Positions 1 to 5,772 are shown, numbered from the stretch's first letter. The stretch: DNA of 13,544 nucleotides from DATNNN01 sp035601815 (GCA_035601815.1 DATNNN010000176.1:1-13544), one strand, 5' to 3'. Notes: generated by a model from the sequence alone, not told the origin. Translations and numbers: made by a program.

Positions 1-441
1 ATGGACATTCCGAACGGCTTTCGGCCGATGGGCGAGCTTCGCACCAGTCCTTTTCTCGATCGCGTCGGCCCCTTCTATTTCCGGCGGCAGGACCGCGAGC
101 TGACGCTCGGCGTGCGCGTCGGCGAAATCCACGCCAACGCGCGGGGCACCGCCCACGGCGGCCTCTTGCTTACGCTCGCCGACGTCGCGCTCGGCTACCA
201 GCTCGCGTTCTCGCAGGACCCGCCGGCCGCCGCCACCACGGTGAGCATCAGTGCGGATTTTCTAGGGTCCGCTTCGCTCGGCGACTGGGTCGAGGCGCAC
301 GTGGACATGCAGCAGCTCGGCGCGCGCATGGCGTTCGCCAACGCCTACCTCACTGCCGGCGACAGGCAGGTGGCGCGTGTGAGCGCGAGCTTTCTGCGCG
401 GCGACGGACCGCTGCCGCCCGCGCGCGGAGCGCGCGGCTAG
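1..441 (+). CDS. PaaI-type hotdog-fold thioesterase
   Basis: The 146-residue product is a single hotdog domain, the usual length for the PaaI/4HBT acyl-CoA thioesterase family, which hydrolyses acyl-CoA thioesters in the cytoplasm. The visible signature is the helix-start motif R-G-T-A-H52-G53-G54, followed by an Asp at residue 61 in LADVALGY. The HGG and downstream acidic residue are the family's active-site region. The later strands, with TTVSISADFLGSA and the ending RVSASFLRG, also fit the fold. The substrate cannot be told from sequence. The ATG is the first base of the window, so an upstream start cannot be excluded. It ends one base before the stop of the convergent YqeY gene. Family assignment is firm; specificity is unknown. 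Confidence 0.88.
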   Translation: MDIPNGFRPMGELRTSPFLDRVGPFYFRRQDRELTLGVRVGEIHANARGTAHGGLLLTLADVALGYQLAFSQDPPAAATTVSISADFLGSASLGDWVEAHVDMQQLGARMAFANAYLTAGDRQVARVSASFLRGDGPLPPARGARG

Positions 442-442
442 C

Positions 443-898
443 TCACCCCGCGAGCAGCCCCTTGACCACGCCGCTCGCCTTGCCGAAGTCCATCTTGCCG
501 GCGTAGGCCGACTTGAGCGCGGCCATGACCTTGCCCATGTCCTTCACGCTGGTGGCGCCTTCCTGCTTGATCACTTCGGCGATCGCGGCCTTCATCTCGG
601 TGTCGCCGAGCTGCTGCGGCAGGAAGCCCTGGATGATCTTGATCTCTTGGCGCTCCTGGTCGGCGAGCTCCTGGCGCCCGCCCTTGGCGTAGAGCTCCAC
701 CGATTCGTGGCGCTGCTTGATGAGCTTTTGCAGGAGGCCCATCACCTCGTCGTCGGTGAGCGGCTGCTTGCCCGCGGTGCGCGCCTCGATGTCGGCGTTC
801 TTGATCGCGGCGTTGACCAGGCGCAGCGTCGAAGTGCGCAGCTTGTCCTGCGACTTCATGGCGCCCTTCATGCCGTTGTTGATCTTGTCGCGGAGCAC
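443..898 (-). CDS. yqeY: GatB/YqeY domain-containing protein
   Basis: This is a 151-residue cytoplasmic protein of the YqeY family, a stand-alone relative of the C-terminal tRNA-contacting domain of the GatB amidotransferase subunit. Its cellular role is not well established. Family landmarks are LRDKINNGMKGAMKSQDK at the start, LRLVNAAIKNADIEAR, LLQKLIKQRHES, a central FLPQQL motif and the glycine-rich ending DFGKASGVVKGLLAG. The length is typical. A GTG at 898 is chosen because family homology begins there and GAGGA lies about 6 bases upstream. An open frame continuing upstream to 1126 lacks family similarity and overlaps the next gene. It lies 20 bases after a small Cys-rich gene on the same strand, so the two probably share a transcript. 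Confidence 0.93.
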   Translation of the reverse strand: MLRDKINNGMKGAMKSQDKLRTSTLRLVNAAIKNADIEARTAGKQPLTDDEVMGLLQKLIKQRHESVELYAKGGRQELADQERQEIKIIQGFLPQQLGDTEMKAAIAEVIKQEGATSVKDMGKVMAALKSAYAGKMDFGKASGVVKGLLAG

Positions 899-918
899 GG
901 GATTCCTCGCGATGACAG

Positions 919-1152
919 TCAAATCGACGGCCGGGCGGCCATCGTTTCGCGCTGAATGGGCGGACAGGGAACGCTTCCGTAGGAGCAGAACACGCAGCAA
1001 TCGCCGGACAGCGGAGTAAGCCGCGCCCCGCATCCCTTGCAGTCGTAATAGATACGGCACGCGTCGTCCGGCATGCGTACGAGCGCCTGTTGCCCGCACG
1101 ACGGGCAGGTGAGGAGCGAATCCCAAACGATCAGAGTGCTGATTTCCACCAC
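919..1152 (-). CDS. small Cys-rich zinc-binding-type protein (GDCCVFCSYG motif)
   Basis: The product is about 77 residues with eight cysteines arranged as pairs: C16-x2-C19, C38-x2-C41 and C52-C53-x2-C56, plus C32 and C63. The GDCCVFCSYGSVPCPPIQ stretch is a conserved signature I recognise from uncharacterised small proteins of many proteobacteria. The paired cysteines suggest a zinc ribbon or rubredoxin-like metal site; the function is unknown. No ATG precedes the first Cys pair within a plausible distance. Two tandem GTG codons (1152 and 1149) are the best starts, but neither has a clear Shine-Dalgarno sequence, so the start is uncertain by a few codons. It is upstream of yqeY in the same direction and divergent from carA, 52 bases away. 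Confidence 0.75.
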   Translation of the reverse strand: MVEISTLIVWDSLLTCPSCGQQALVRMPDDACRIYYDCKGCGARLTPLSGDCCVFCSYGSVPCPPIQRETMAARPSI

Positions 1153-1165
1153 GGATGAGATCGGT

Positions 1166-1195
1166 TTTGACGCAGGCCGCGCATGAGCGCTATCT
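1166..1195 (+). promoter_or_regulatory. predicted carA promoter
   Basis: TTTGAC (1166-1171) and CTATCT (1190-1195), separated by 18 bases, resemble the alphaproteobacterial housekeeping consensus CTTGAC/CTATAT. Transcription would begin near 1202, only a few bases before the carA ATG. This is motif reading only, with no mapped start. Confidence 0.45.
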
Positions 1196-1204
1196 AGTCT
1201 TTTG

Positions 1205-2392
1205 ATGAACCCGAAACAAGGCGATTCCGGCTGGACGGAGCCCGTTCCGACCGCCCTCCTCGTGCTCGCCGACGGCACGGTGATCGAGGGATTCGGCTTC
1301 GGCGCCTCCGGTCACGCCGTGGGCGAGGTCTGCTTCAACACCGCCATGACCGGCTACGAGGAGATCCTCACCGATCCCTCCTACGCCGGCCAGATCATCA
1401 CCTTCACCTTCCCCCACATCGGCAACGTCGGCACCAACGAGGAGGACATCGAGACCGTCAACCTTGCCGCCACGCCGGGCGTGCGCGGCGTGATCCTGCA
1501 CTCCTCCATCACCGATCCGTCCAACTGGCGCGCCACGCGCCACCTCGACGCCTGGCTGCGCTCGCGCGGCGTCATCGGGCTCTGCGGCATCGACACCCGC
1601 GCGCTCACCGCCATGATCCGCGACAAGGGCATGCCCAACGCCGTGATCGCACATGCGCCGGACGGCCAATTCGACCTCGCCGCGCTCAAGAAGGAAGCGG
1701 CCGAGTGGCCGGGCCTCGTCGGCATGGACCTCGTGCCCATGGTCACCACCGGCCAGCGCTATACCTGGGACGAGACGGCCTGGCACTGGGGCAAGGGCTA
1801 CGGCCGCGGCGAGAACGCCAAGTTCAACGTGGTCGCCGTCGACTACGGCATCAAGCGCAACATCCTGCGGCTTCTCGCCGGCTCCGGCTGCAAGGTCACG
1901 GTGGTGCCGGCGACCACCTCCGCCGAGGACATTCTGGCCATGAAGCCCGACGGCGTTTTCCTGTCGAACGGCCCCGGCGATCCGGCGGAGACGGGGAAAT
2001 ATGCCGTGCCCGTCATCCAGAAGCTCATCGAGGCCGGCACGCCCACCTTCGGCATTTGCCTCGGCCACCAGATTCTCGGCCTCGCCGTCGGCGCCAAGAC
2101 CAAGAAGATGCATCAGGGCCACCACGGCGCCAACCATCCGGTGAAGGACCTCACCACCGGCAAGGTGGAGATAACCTCCATGAACCACGGCTTCGCCGTC
2201 GACCGCGACACGCTGCCGGGCAACGTCGAGGAAACCCACGTCTCGCTGTTCGACGGCTCGAACTGCGGGCTCGCGCTCACCGACAAGCCGGCGTTCTCGG
2301 TGCAGTACCACCCCGAGGCCTCCCCCGGCCCGCGCGACTCGCGCTACCTGTTCGAGCGGTTCGTGGGCATGATGGAGAAGCACAAGCGCTGA
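1205..2392 (+). CDS. carA: carbamoyl-phosphate synthase small (glutaminase) subunit
   Basis: CarA hydrolyses glutamine and passes ammonia through a tunnel to CarB for carbamoyl phosphate synthesis, feeding pyrimidines and arginine. The 395 residues comprise an N-terminal CPSase small-chain domain (roughly 15-190, with FNTAMTGYEEILTDPSYAGQ) and a C-terminal class I glutamine amidotransferase domain (roughly 205-390). The catalytic triad is visible: Cys285 in GICLGHQ, with His369 and Glu371 in QYHPEASPGP. LSNGPGDP and MNHGFAVD are further family motifs. ATG 1205 is preferred over the overlapping TTG at 1202. No Shine-Dalgarno sequence is visible, so initiation may be leaderless. Its partner carB starts 5.7 kb downstream, with a mobile element and other genes between them. 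Confidence 0.98.
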   Translation: MNPKQGDSGWTEPVPTALLVLADGTVIEGFGFGASGHAVGEVCFNTAMTGYEEILTDPSYAGQIITFTFPHIGNVGTNEEDIETVNLAATPGVRGVILHSSITDPSNWRATRHLDAWLRSRGVIGLCGIDTRALTAMIRDKGMPNAVIAHAPDGQFDLAALKKEAAEWPGLVGMDLVPMVTTGQRYTWDETAWHWGKGYGRGENAKFNVVAVDYGIKRNILRLLAGSGCKVTVVPATTSAEDILAMKPDGVFLSNGPGDPAETGKYAVPVIQKLIEAGTPTFGICLGHQILGLAVGAKTKKMHQGHHGANHPVKDLTTGKVEITSMNHGFAVDRDTLPGNVEETHVSLFDGSNCGLALTDKPAFSVQYHPEASPGPRDSRYLFERFVGMMEKHKR

Positions 2393-2401
2393 TCCTTTCA
2401 C

Positions 2402-2416
2402 CTCTCCCCATTGGGG
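2402..2416. repeat. left half of REP-like palindrome split by the mobile element
   Basis: CTCTCCCCATTGGGG lies just after carA. Joined to AGAG at 5590-5593 it makes the perfect hairpin CTCTCCCC-ATT-GGGGAGAG. Bases 2408-2416 (CCATTGGGG) recur at 5581-5589 and are read as the target-site duplication. Before insertion the hairpin may have served as the carA 3' end or as one member of the repeat cluster now at 5590-5772. Confidence 0.65.
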
Positions 2417-2436
2417 GGCTTTGCCCAACAATCCCC
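2417..2436 (+). repeat. left terminal inverted repeat
   Basis: GGCTTTGCCCAACAATCCCC is the outer left end of the element. Its first eight bases match the inverted right end exactly, and the next eleven match at six positions. Confidence 0.7.
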
Positions 2437-2438
2437 TC

Positions 2439-2475
2439 CTGCACAAAAACTCGGGCGGCTGCACAAAAACTCGGG
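2439..2475 (+). repeat. tandem subterminal 17-bp repeats
   Basis: CTGCACAAAAACTCGGG occurs exactly at 2439-2455 and again at 2459-2475, a period of 20 bases. A related inverted copy, 13 of 16 matches, is at 5512-5527 inside the other end. They could be transposase-binding sites, but they also overlap a terminator-like hairpin. Confidence 0.7.
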
Positions 2476-2482
2476 GCCGCCC
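2445..2482 (-). terminator. outward-facing intrinsic-terminator-like hairpin, left end
   Basis: Read on the minus strand, a perfect 7-bp stem GGGCGGC/GCCGCCC (2476-2482 with 2453-2459) is followed by GAG and five T residues. It lies about 36 bases after the stop of the minus-strand membrane-protein gene. The 16-base loop is longer than usual, which lowers confidence. Confidence 0.5.
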
Positions 2483-2518
2483 ATGACTAGGCTCCGACAG
2501 GGCAGCGCAGTACTGGTG

Positions 2519-3382
2519 TTAAGTGCTTTTATTTCGCTCAAACCCGCCTACGGGTCCGAACTCTTTTCGTTTCATGTCATATCGGAGGCAGAACTCAGTC
2601 GGGTTTTCTTTTCCGAAGATGTCCCGATAAAGTACTTTTCCCCAGCAATAGAGGTGCTTTGTCCCATCAGTCAGTTGATGGAGGGATTGGGGCGTGACGG
2701 GCTCATCGCTTGGAATGTTGGAGAGAGGCCAATCCCTATCGGAATCACTGCTGCCGAGAACAACGGAAATTTCCGATTTAGCTGCCGGATCATTGATAGT
2801 GCGGCTGGCATCTTCGCCGGTAGGGATATGGTCCAAAACTTGGACCAAAATCTGGGCAAGAGAAATATTTGCTGGGGTCTTTCCATAATTTCTGAAATTA
2901 ATATCGACCAAAACGTGACGAGGAACTGCATCTGGCCATGGTGGTCCTGGAGGGATACGAGCCTTCGTATTTCTTACAAGAACATAGGGCCGCTCGACTC
3001 TGGGAATATGCTCAGCGGCATTTTTTGCGGCGTTAGCAGCGATATTGGTTGCTTCCAATGTCCAAAAAATCAAAAAACATTTAACACCACCTACAACGAC
3101 CAACCCTCCAGTGAAAAAGACCAACAAGAAATTAGTCCACCAACTAGAATTATCTGGTGGCGTCGCGGGGTGGCGGCCTTCGTACTTCTTTGCGGCAGTA
3201 TCTATGCCATCCGCAATGGCCTTCGTGATTTGCTCCGAGGTCAGAAGATTTATGGGTGGAGTTGGTTGGGGGGTGCGTTGCTGCTCGCTGAGGGGGCTTG
3301 TTTTACTTTGTGGTTGGGGTTCGGGCTGTGATTGCGCAAACGCAACTCCCGTCAAAAACAATAATGCGAAAAACCAACTCAT
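2519..3382 (-). CDS. exported/membrane protein of unknown function
   Basis: The 287 residues begin with a typical signal peptide (1-16, cleavage probable after AFA). A Pro/Gln-rich linker follows (17-43), then one hydrophobic membrane segment (about 82-107). A soluble C-terminal domain contains ERPYVLVRNT (130-139), NYGKTPAN (165-172) and CWGKVLYRDIFG (246-257). I recognise this motif set only from uncharacterised Rhizobiales proteins, so no function is assigned. GAGGG lies about 7 bases before the ATG. It starts 28 bases after the DUF6471 gene ends and probably shares its transcript. A plus-strand open frame over the same DNA lacks any family motif. Its position just inside the left end of the element makes it cargo rather than transposition machinery, by inference. 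Confidence 0.8.
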   Translation of the reverse strand: MSWFFALLFLTGVAFAQSQPEPQPQSKTSPLSEQQRTPQPTPPINLLTSEQITKAIADGIDTAAKKYEGRHPATPPDNSSWWTNFLLVFFTGGLVVVGGVKCFLIFWTLEATNIAANAAKNAAEHIPRVERPYVLVRNTKARIPPGPPWPDAVPRHVLVDINFRNYGKTPANISLAQILVQVLDHIPTGEDASRTINDPAAKSEISVVLGSSDSDRDWPLSNIPSDEPVTPQSLHQLTDGTKHLYCWGKVLYRDIFGKENPTEFCLRYDMKRKEFGPVGGFERNKST

Positions 3383-3410
3383 TAGAATCCCTCAATCGTC
3401 TCTCTGAAAA

Positions 3411-3644
3411 TCAAATATCTTCCAATCTGACGGTCTGCGCCTCTATTGCAATAAGCGATGCGAGCAAGAACGTCGCCGAAAACGTCCCCCTGCTGATCTT
3501 ATTGGCGATTGATGCCTCAGTCTCTTTCATGCCGTGTTTTTTGAGCCGTTCGGCCAAGTCACGGTATCCAATATCGGCCCGCGCCAATTCGGTCTTTAAC
3601 AACCGCTTGGCCCGCTCCTCCCAAGAAGGGGACTTTGCTGCCAT
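3411..3644 (-). CDS. DUF6471 domain-containing protein (probable small DNA-binding regulator)
   Basis: This 77-residue protein matches what I know of the DUF6471 family: WEERAKRLLKTELARAD, then DLAERLKKHGMKETEASI, then NKISRGTFSATFLLASLIAI. The helical pattern with DLAERL and the EASIxNKISRGTFS segment looks like a small helix-turn-helix fold, but the biochemical function is not established. ATG 3644 is preferred over 3668: it has GAGAGG six bases upstream, and the predicted promoter would start transcription near 3667. It is divergent from the transposase across a 103-base region holding a 15-bp inverted repeat. This suggests that it represses itself and the transposase, which is an inference. 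Confidence 0.85.
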   Translation of the reverse strand: MAAKSPSWEERAKRLLKTELARADIGYRDLAERLKKHGMKETEASIANKISRGTFSATFLLASLIAIEAQTVRLEDI

Positions 3645-3672
3645 AGGAAGCCTCTCACATTTGAACAAGACC

Positions 3673-3722
3673 TATCATATAAGATATTTTCCTGTTGACA
3701 AGCATATTATTTATGATATTGT
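3673..3722. promoter_or_regulatory. back-to-back promoters with operator-like inverted repeat
   Basis: Plus strand: TTGACA (3695-3700), 16-base spacer, TATTGT (3717-3722) toward the transposase. Minus strand: TTGTCA (3701-3696), 16-base spacer, TATGAT (3679-3674) toward the DUF6471 gene. The two -35 boxes overlap. TATCATATAAGATAT (3673-3687) and ATATTATTTATGATA (3704-3718) form an imperfect inverted repeat, 12 of 15 matches, covering both -10 regions, as expected for a shared operator. Confidence 0.65.
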
Positions 3723-3747
3723 ACTCCCATATACGGGAGGAATAGTC

Positions 3748-4977
3748 ATGTTGGATGTGTTTGGCGAGCCGCGTCAACAGCGGGGTCTAGAAATAGCCGC
3801 TACCGCAAAGATCGAGCGCAAGGGCGGCGCGTGGCTCGTGCCATCACAATCCGGGAAGGGTCGCTACACAGTTATCCCCCACGCTGAAACGCCGCATTGC
3901 ACCTGCCCGGACCACGAGGACGGCGGCCACAAGTGCAAACACCTGTTCGCAGTCGAATACGTGTTGCGTCGTGAACGAAATGCAGACGGCACAACTACCG
4001 TCACCGAAACGATGACGGTGCAAAAGACGGTGCAGCGCGTGTACCCGCAGAACTGGCGTGCATACAACGCCGCACAGACTCACGAGAAAGCAAAATTCCA
4101 AGAGTTGCTTCGTGACCTGTGCAGCGGCGTTGCCGAATTGCCGCAATCGAAGCGCGGGCGTCCGCGCTTGCGCGTTCAAGACGCGCTATTCTCTGCGGTG
4201 TTCAAGGTCTATTCGACCGTTTCCGGTCGGCGCTTTATGACGGACCTGCGGGAAGCTCAAGCGAAGGGCTGCATTCAAAAGACGCCGCACTTCAATTCGA
4301 TCTTCAATTATCTCGAAAATCCAGAACTCACCCCGATCCTGCGGGCGCTAATCACCGAAAGCAGCCTGCCGCTCAAGGCCGTCGAAGTGGATTTCGCTTG
4401 CGATTCGTCGGGCTTCACTACGTCGCGCTTTCATCGCTGGTTCGACCACAAGTACGGCGCGGTTCGCCAGCAACACGAATGGGTCAAGGTGCACCTTATG
4501 TGCGGGGTGCGGACCAACATCGTGACCGCCGTTGAAATCAAGGACAAGGACGCCAGCGATACCAAGTTGCTCCCGGCACTAGTTGACGCGACCGCCGAGA
4601 ATTTTCGGCTCAATGAGGTGTCGGCTGATAAGGGCTACGGCAGTCTGAAAAACTACAAGGCCATCCAATATCACGGCGCGACGCCCTACATCGCCTTCAA
4701 GAGCATCCACACCGGGCGCGCGCCCGGTCTGTGGCAGCGCATGTTCCACTACTACAATTTCAACCGCGACCAGTTCTTGGCGCACTACCACAAGCGCAGC
4801 AACGTCGAGTCCACCTTCTCAATGATCAAGGCCAAATTCCGCGATCACGTTCGCAGCAAGACGGACGTGGCGATGGTCAATGAAGTCCTCTGCAAAATCC
4901 TCTGCCATAATATCTGCTGCCTGATCCAAGAGTCATATGAACTCGGTATCGCAACAGTTTTTTGGGAGGCGGCATGA
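3748..4977 (+). CDS. DDE transposase with N-terminal SWIM zinc finger
   Basis: The 409-residue product catalyses DNA cut-and-paste. Near its N terminus a SWIM-type zinc-binding motif, C51-x-C53-x9-C63-x-H65 (CTCPDHEDGGHKCKH), may contact DNA. The catalytic core resembles IS4/IS5-type DDE domains: D219 in CDSSGF, D294 in SADKGYGS and E354 in KRSNVESTFSMIKAKF. The ending VNEVLCKILCHNICCLI is typical of such transposases. ATG 3748 is chosen because GGGAGGA lies seven bases upstream and a good promoter precedes it. The open frame runs back to 3298, but that stretch is antisense to the DUF6471 gene and the start of the membrane-protein gene. The gene appears intact, so the element may still be active. 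It ends 8 bases from the convergent coiled-coil gene. Confidence 0.93.
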   Translation: MLDVFGEPRQQRGLEIAATAKIERKGGAWLVPSQSGKGRYTVIPHAETPHCTCPDHEDGGHKCKHLFAVEYVLRRERNADGTTTVTETMTVQKTVQRVYPQNWRAYNAAQTHEKAKFQELLRDLCSGVAELPQSKRGRPRLRVQDALFSAVFKVYSTVSGRRFMTDLREAQAKGCIQKTPHFNSIFNYLENPELTPILRALITESSLPLKAVEVDFACDSSGFTTSRFHRWFDHKYGAVRQQHEWVKVHLMCGVRTNIVTAVEIKDKDASDTKLLPALVDATAENFRLNEVSADKGYGSLKNYKAIQYHGATPYIAFKSIHTGRAPGLWQRMFHYYNFNRDQFLAHYHKRSNVESTFSMIKAKFRDHVRSKTDVAMVNEVLCKILCHNICCLIQESYELGIATVFWEAA

Positions 4978-4985
4978 AGGCGTCA

Positions 4986-5447
4986 TCAGACGATATTCGG
5001 CGGCGGCCATCCCTCCGTGTGGGTTTCCGCTCCACAAAGCGGACATTTAAGAATTTGCTCGGAACTGCCGACCAGAACCGTGCGCTCAAATTGAAGTATA
5101 GATTTGATGCGACGCTGATAACAACTTGCACATATGCAATGAAACGGTTCGGAAGGTTGAGCATCTGGTTTCAGCGCATAGGCCAACGCTGCGCCGCCAC
5201 GAGCCAGTTGCTTCAGTTGATAGCGTTGCTTCTCAGCATTCCATGTTTCAAAGCTAGCCACTTCTTTTTCAAGCTCGCCTACGCGGTCCAGCAACGCCGA
5301 CTGCGCCTCGCGTGCAACGAGGATTTTTTCCTGAAGTTCTATGACCGCCGCATTGCGTCGGGCAGCATCGTCAATGTCCTTCAGTCCCTTCGCGAGATCG
5401 AACGCGGTCTTAAGGGCGCTCAGGCCAGCAAAAACTTCCCCCACCAT
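4986..5447 (-). CDS. coiled-coil/zinc-ribbon protein of unknown function
   Basis: The 153 residues split into an N-terminal amphipathic helical region (VFAGLSALKTAFDLAKGLKD), a predicted coiled coil at about 32-78 with many E/K/Q residues, and a C-terminal zinc-ribbon-like part. The Cys pairs are C106-x2-C109 (with C104 nearby) and C135-x2-C138. There is no signal peptide, so it is probably cytoplasmic. I recall similar uncharacterised proteins from alphaproteobacterial genomes but no function. An AGGAG lies about 7 bases before the ATG. The gene sits between the transposase, which converges on it, and the right end of the element, so it is probably cargo. Codon use is less G/C-rich than in the backbone genes. 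Confidence 0.8.
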   Translation of the reverse strand: MVGEVFAGLSALKTAFDLAKGLKDIDDAARRNAAVIELQEKILVAREAQSALLDRVGELEKEVASFETWNAEKQRYQLKQLARGGAALAYALKPDAQPSEPFHCICASCYQRRIKSILQFERTVLVGSSEQILKCPLCGAETHTEGWPPPNIV

Positions 5448-5461
5448 GACTCCGCTCCTGA

Positions 5462-5478
5462 CCTGATTAGCTATCAGG
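5462..5478. repeat. short palindrome upstream of coiled-coil gene
   Basis: CCTGAT-TAGCT-ATCAGG is a perfect 6-bp inverted repeat, 14 bases before the start codon of the minus-strand coiled-coil gene. It could be an operator or an element-end structure; nothing further can be said. Confidence 0.4.
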
Positions 5479-5501
5479 ATAGCGAAGGCGGGGACGGTCG
5501 T

Positions 5502-5521
5502 CCCAGCGACACTGGGTTTTT
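5502..5521 (+). terminator. outward-facing terminator-like hairpin, right end
   Basis: CCCAG-CGACA-CTGGG followed by five T residues reads outward through the right end. The stem is only 5 bp, so this is a weak prediction. With the stronger hairpin at the left end it could limit transcription leaving the element. Confidence 0.35.
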
Positions 5522-5560
5522 GGGCAGAAACGTCGGATGCACAACAATGCCCGATAAACT

Positions 5561-5580
5561 AGGGGTTCTTATGCAAAGCC
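5561..5580 (-). repeat. right terminal inverted repeat
   Basis: The top strand reads AGGGGTTCTTATGCAAAGCC. Inverted, it begins GGCTTTGC like the left end and agrees at 14 of the first 19 positions. Confidence 0.7.
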
Positions 5581-5593
5581 CCATTGGGGAGAG
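5581..5593. repeat. right target-site duplication and other half of split palindrome
   Basis: CCATTGGGG (5581-5589) repeats 2408-2416 and is followed by AGAG, which completes the ancestral hairpin stem GGGGAGAG. Confidence 0.65.
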
Positions 5594-5610
5594 AGCCTGC
5601 CCTCGGGCTT

Positions 5611-5772
5611 GACCCTAGGGTCGATCGCGCGAAGCGCGATCGGGTGAGGGGGTCGAAAGCTTCTCCAGTCACAGCCCCCTCACCCCGGCCCTCTCCTCAA
5701 AGGGGAGAGGGAGAAGAGTGCTCCATCCGCGCATCTGGATTCCGGGCTCGCCCCTTTGGCGCGCCCCGGAAT
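5611..5772. repeat. cluster of palindromic intergenic repeats
   Basis: Five inverted repeats are packed here. GACCCTAGGGTC (5611-5622) is a perfect palindrome. CGATCGCGC-GAA-GCGCGATCG (5622-5642) is perfect. GGGTGAGGGGG pairs with CCCCCTCACCC (5642-5652, 5675-5685). CCCTCTCC pairs with GGAGAGGG (5689-5696, 5704-5711). ATTCCGGG pairs with CCCGGAAT (5739-5746, 5765-5772). Such REP-like clusters are common in intergenic DNA of Bradyrhizobium-type genomes. Together with the right end of the element they account for the gene-free stretch 5448-5827; I see no coding sequence in it. Confidence 0.8.

Larger units (their letters stand above)
2417..5580. mobile_element. 3.16-kb transposon with SWIM-DDE transposase and three passenger or accessory genes
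   Basis: The left end GGCTTTGCCCAACAATCCCC and the inverted right end GGCTTTGCATAAGAACCCCT agree at 14 of the first 19 positions, including the first eight. The 9-bp sequence CCATTGGGG directly repeats outside both ends. The interior is visibly poorer in G+C than carA, carB and the other backbone genes. It contains a transposase, a DUF6471 gene, a membrane-protein gene and a coiled-coil zinc-ribbon gene. Because flanking G and C runs merge with the ends, the exact boundary is ambiguous: shifting it outward by one or two bases gives 7-bp or 5-bp duplications. I do not recognise a named family with this layout. That the whole block moves as one unit is inference from the ends and composition. 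Confidence 0.75.

Noticed and set aside
1190..2464. 424-codon minus-strand open frame opposite carA
   Set aside because: Antisense shadow of an unmistakable carA with full catalytic triad.
2439..2475. Possible CRISPR-like array
   Set aside because: Only two copies, spaced by 3 bases, with no spacers and no cas genes nearby.
2411..3331. 306-codon plus-strand open frame over the left part of the element
   Set aside because: It is antisense to a protein with a clear signal peptide, membrane segment and recognisable motifs; it begins within the target repeat and transposon end and shows no family motif.
3298..3747. N-terminal extension giving a 559-residue transposase
   Set aside because: The extension is antisense to the DUF6471 gene and the start of the membrane-protein gene, crosses both promoters, and lacks the strong ribosome site found before 3748.
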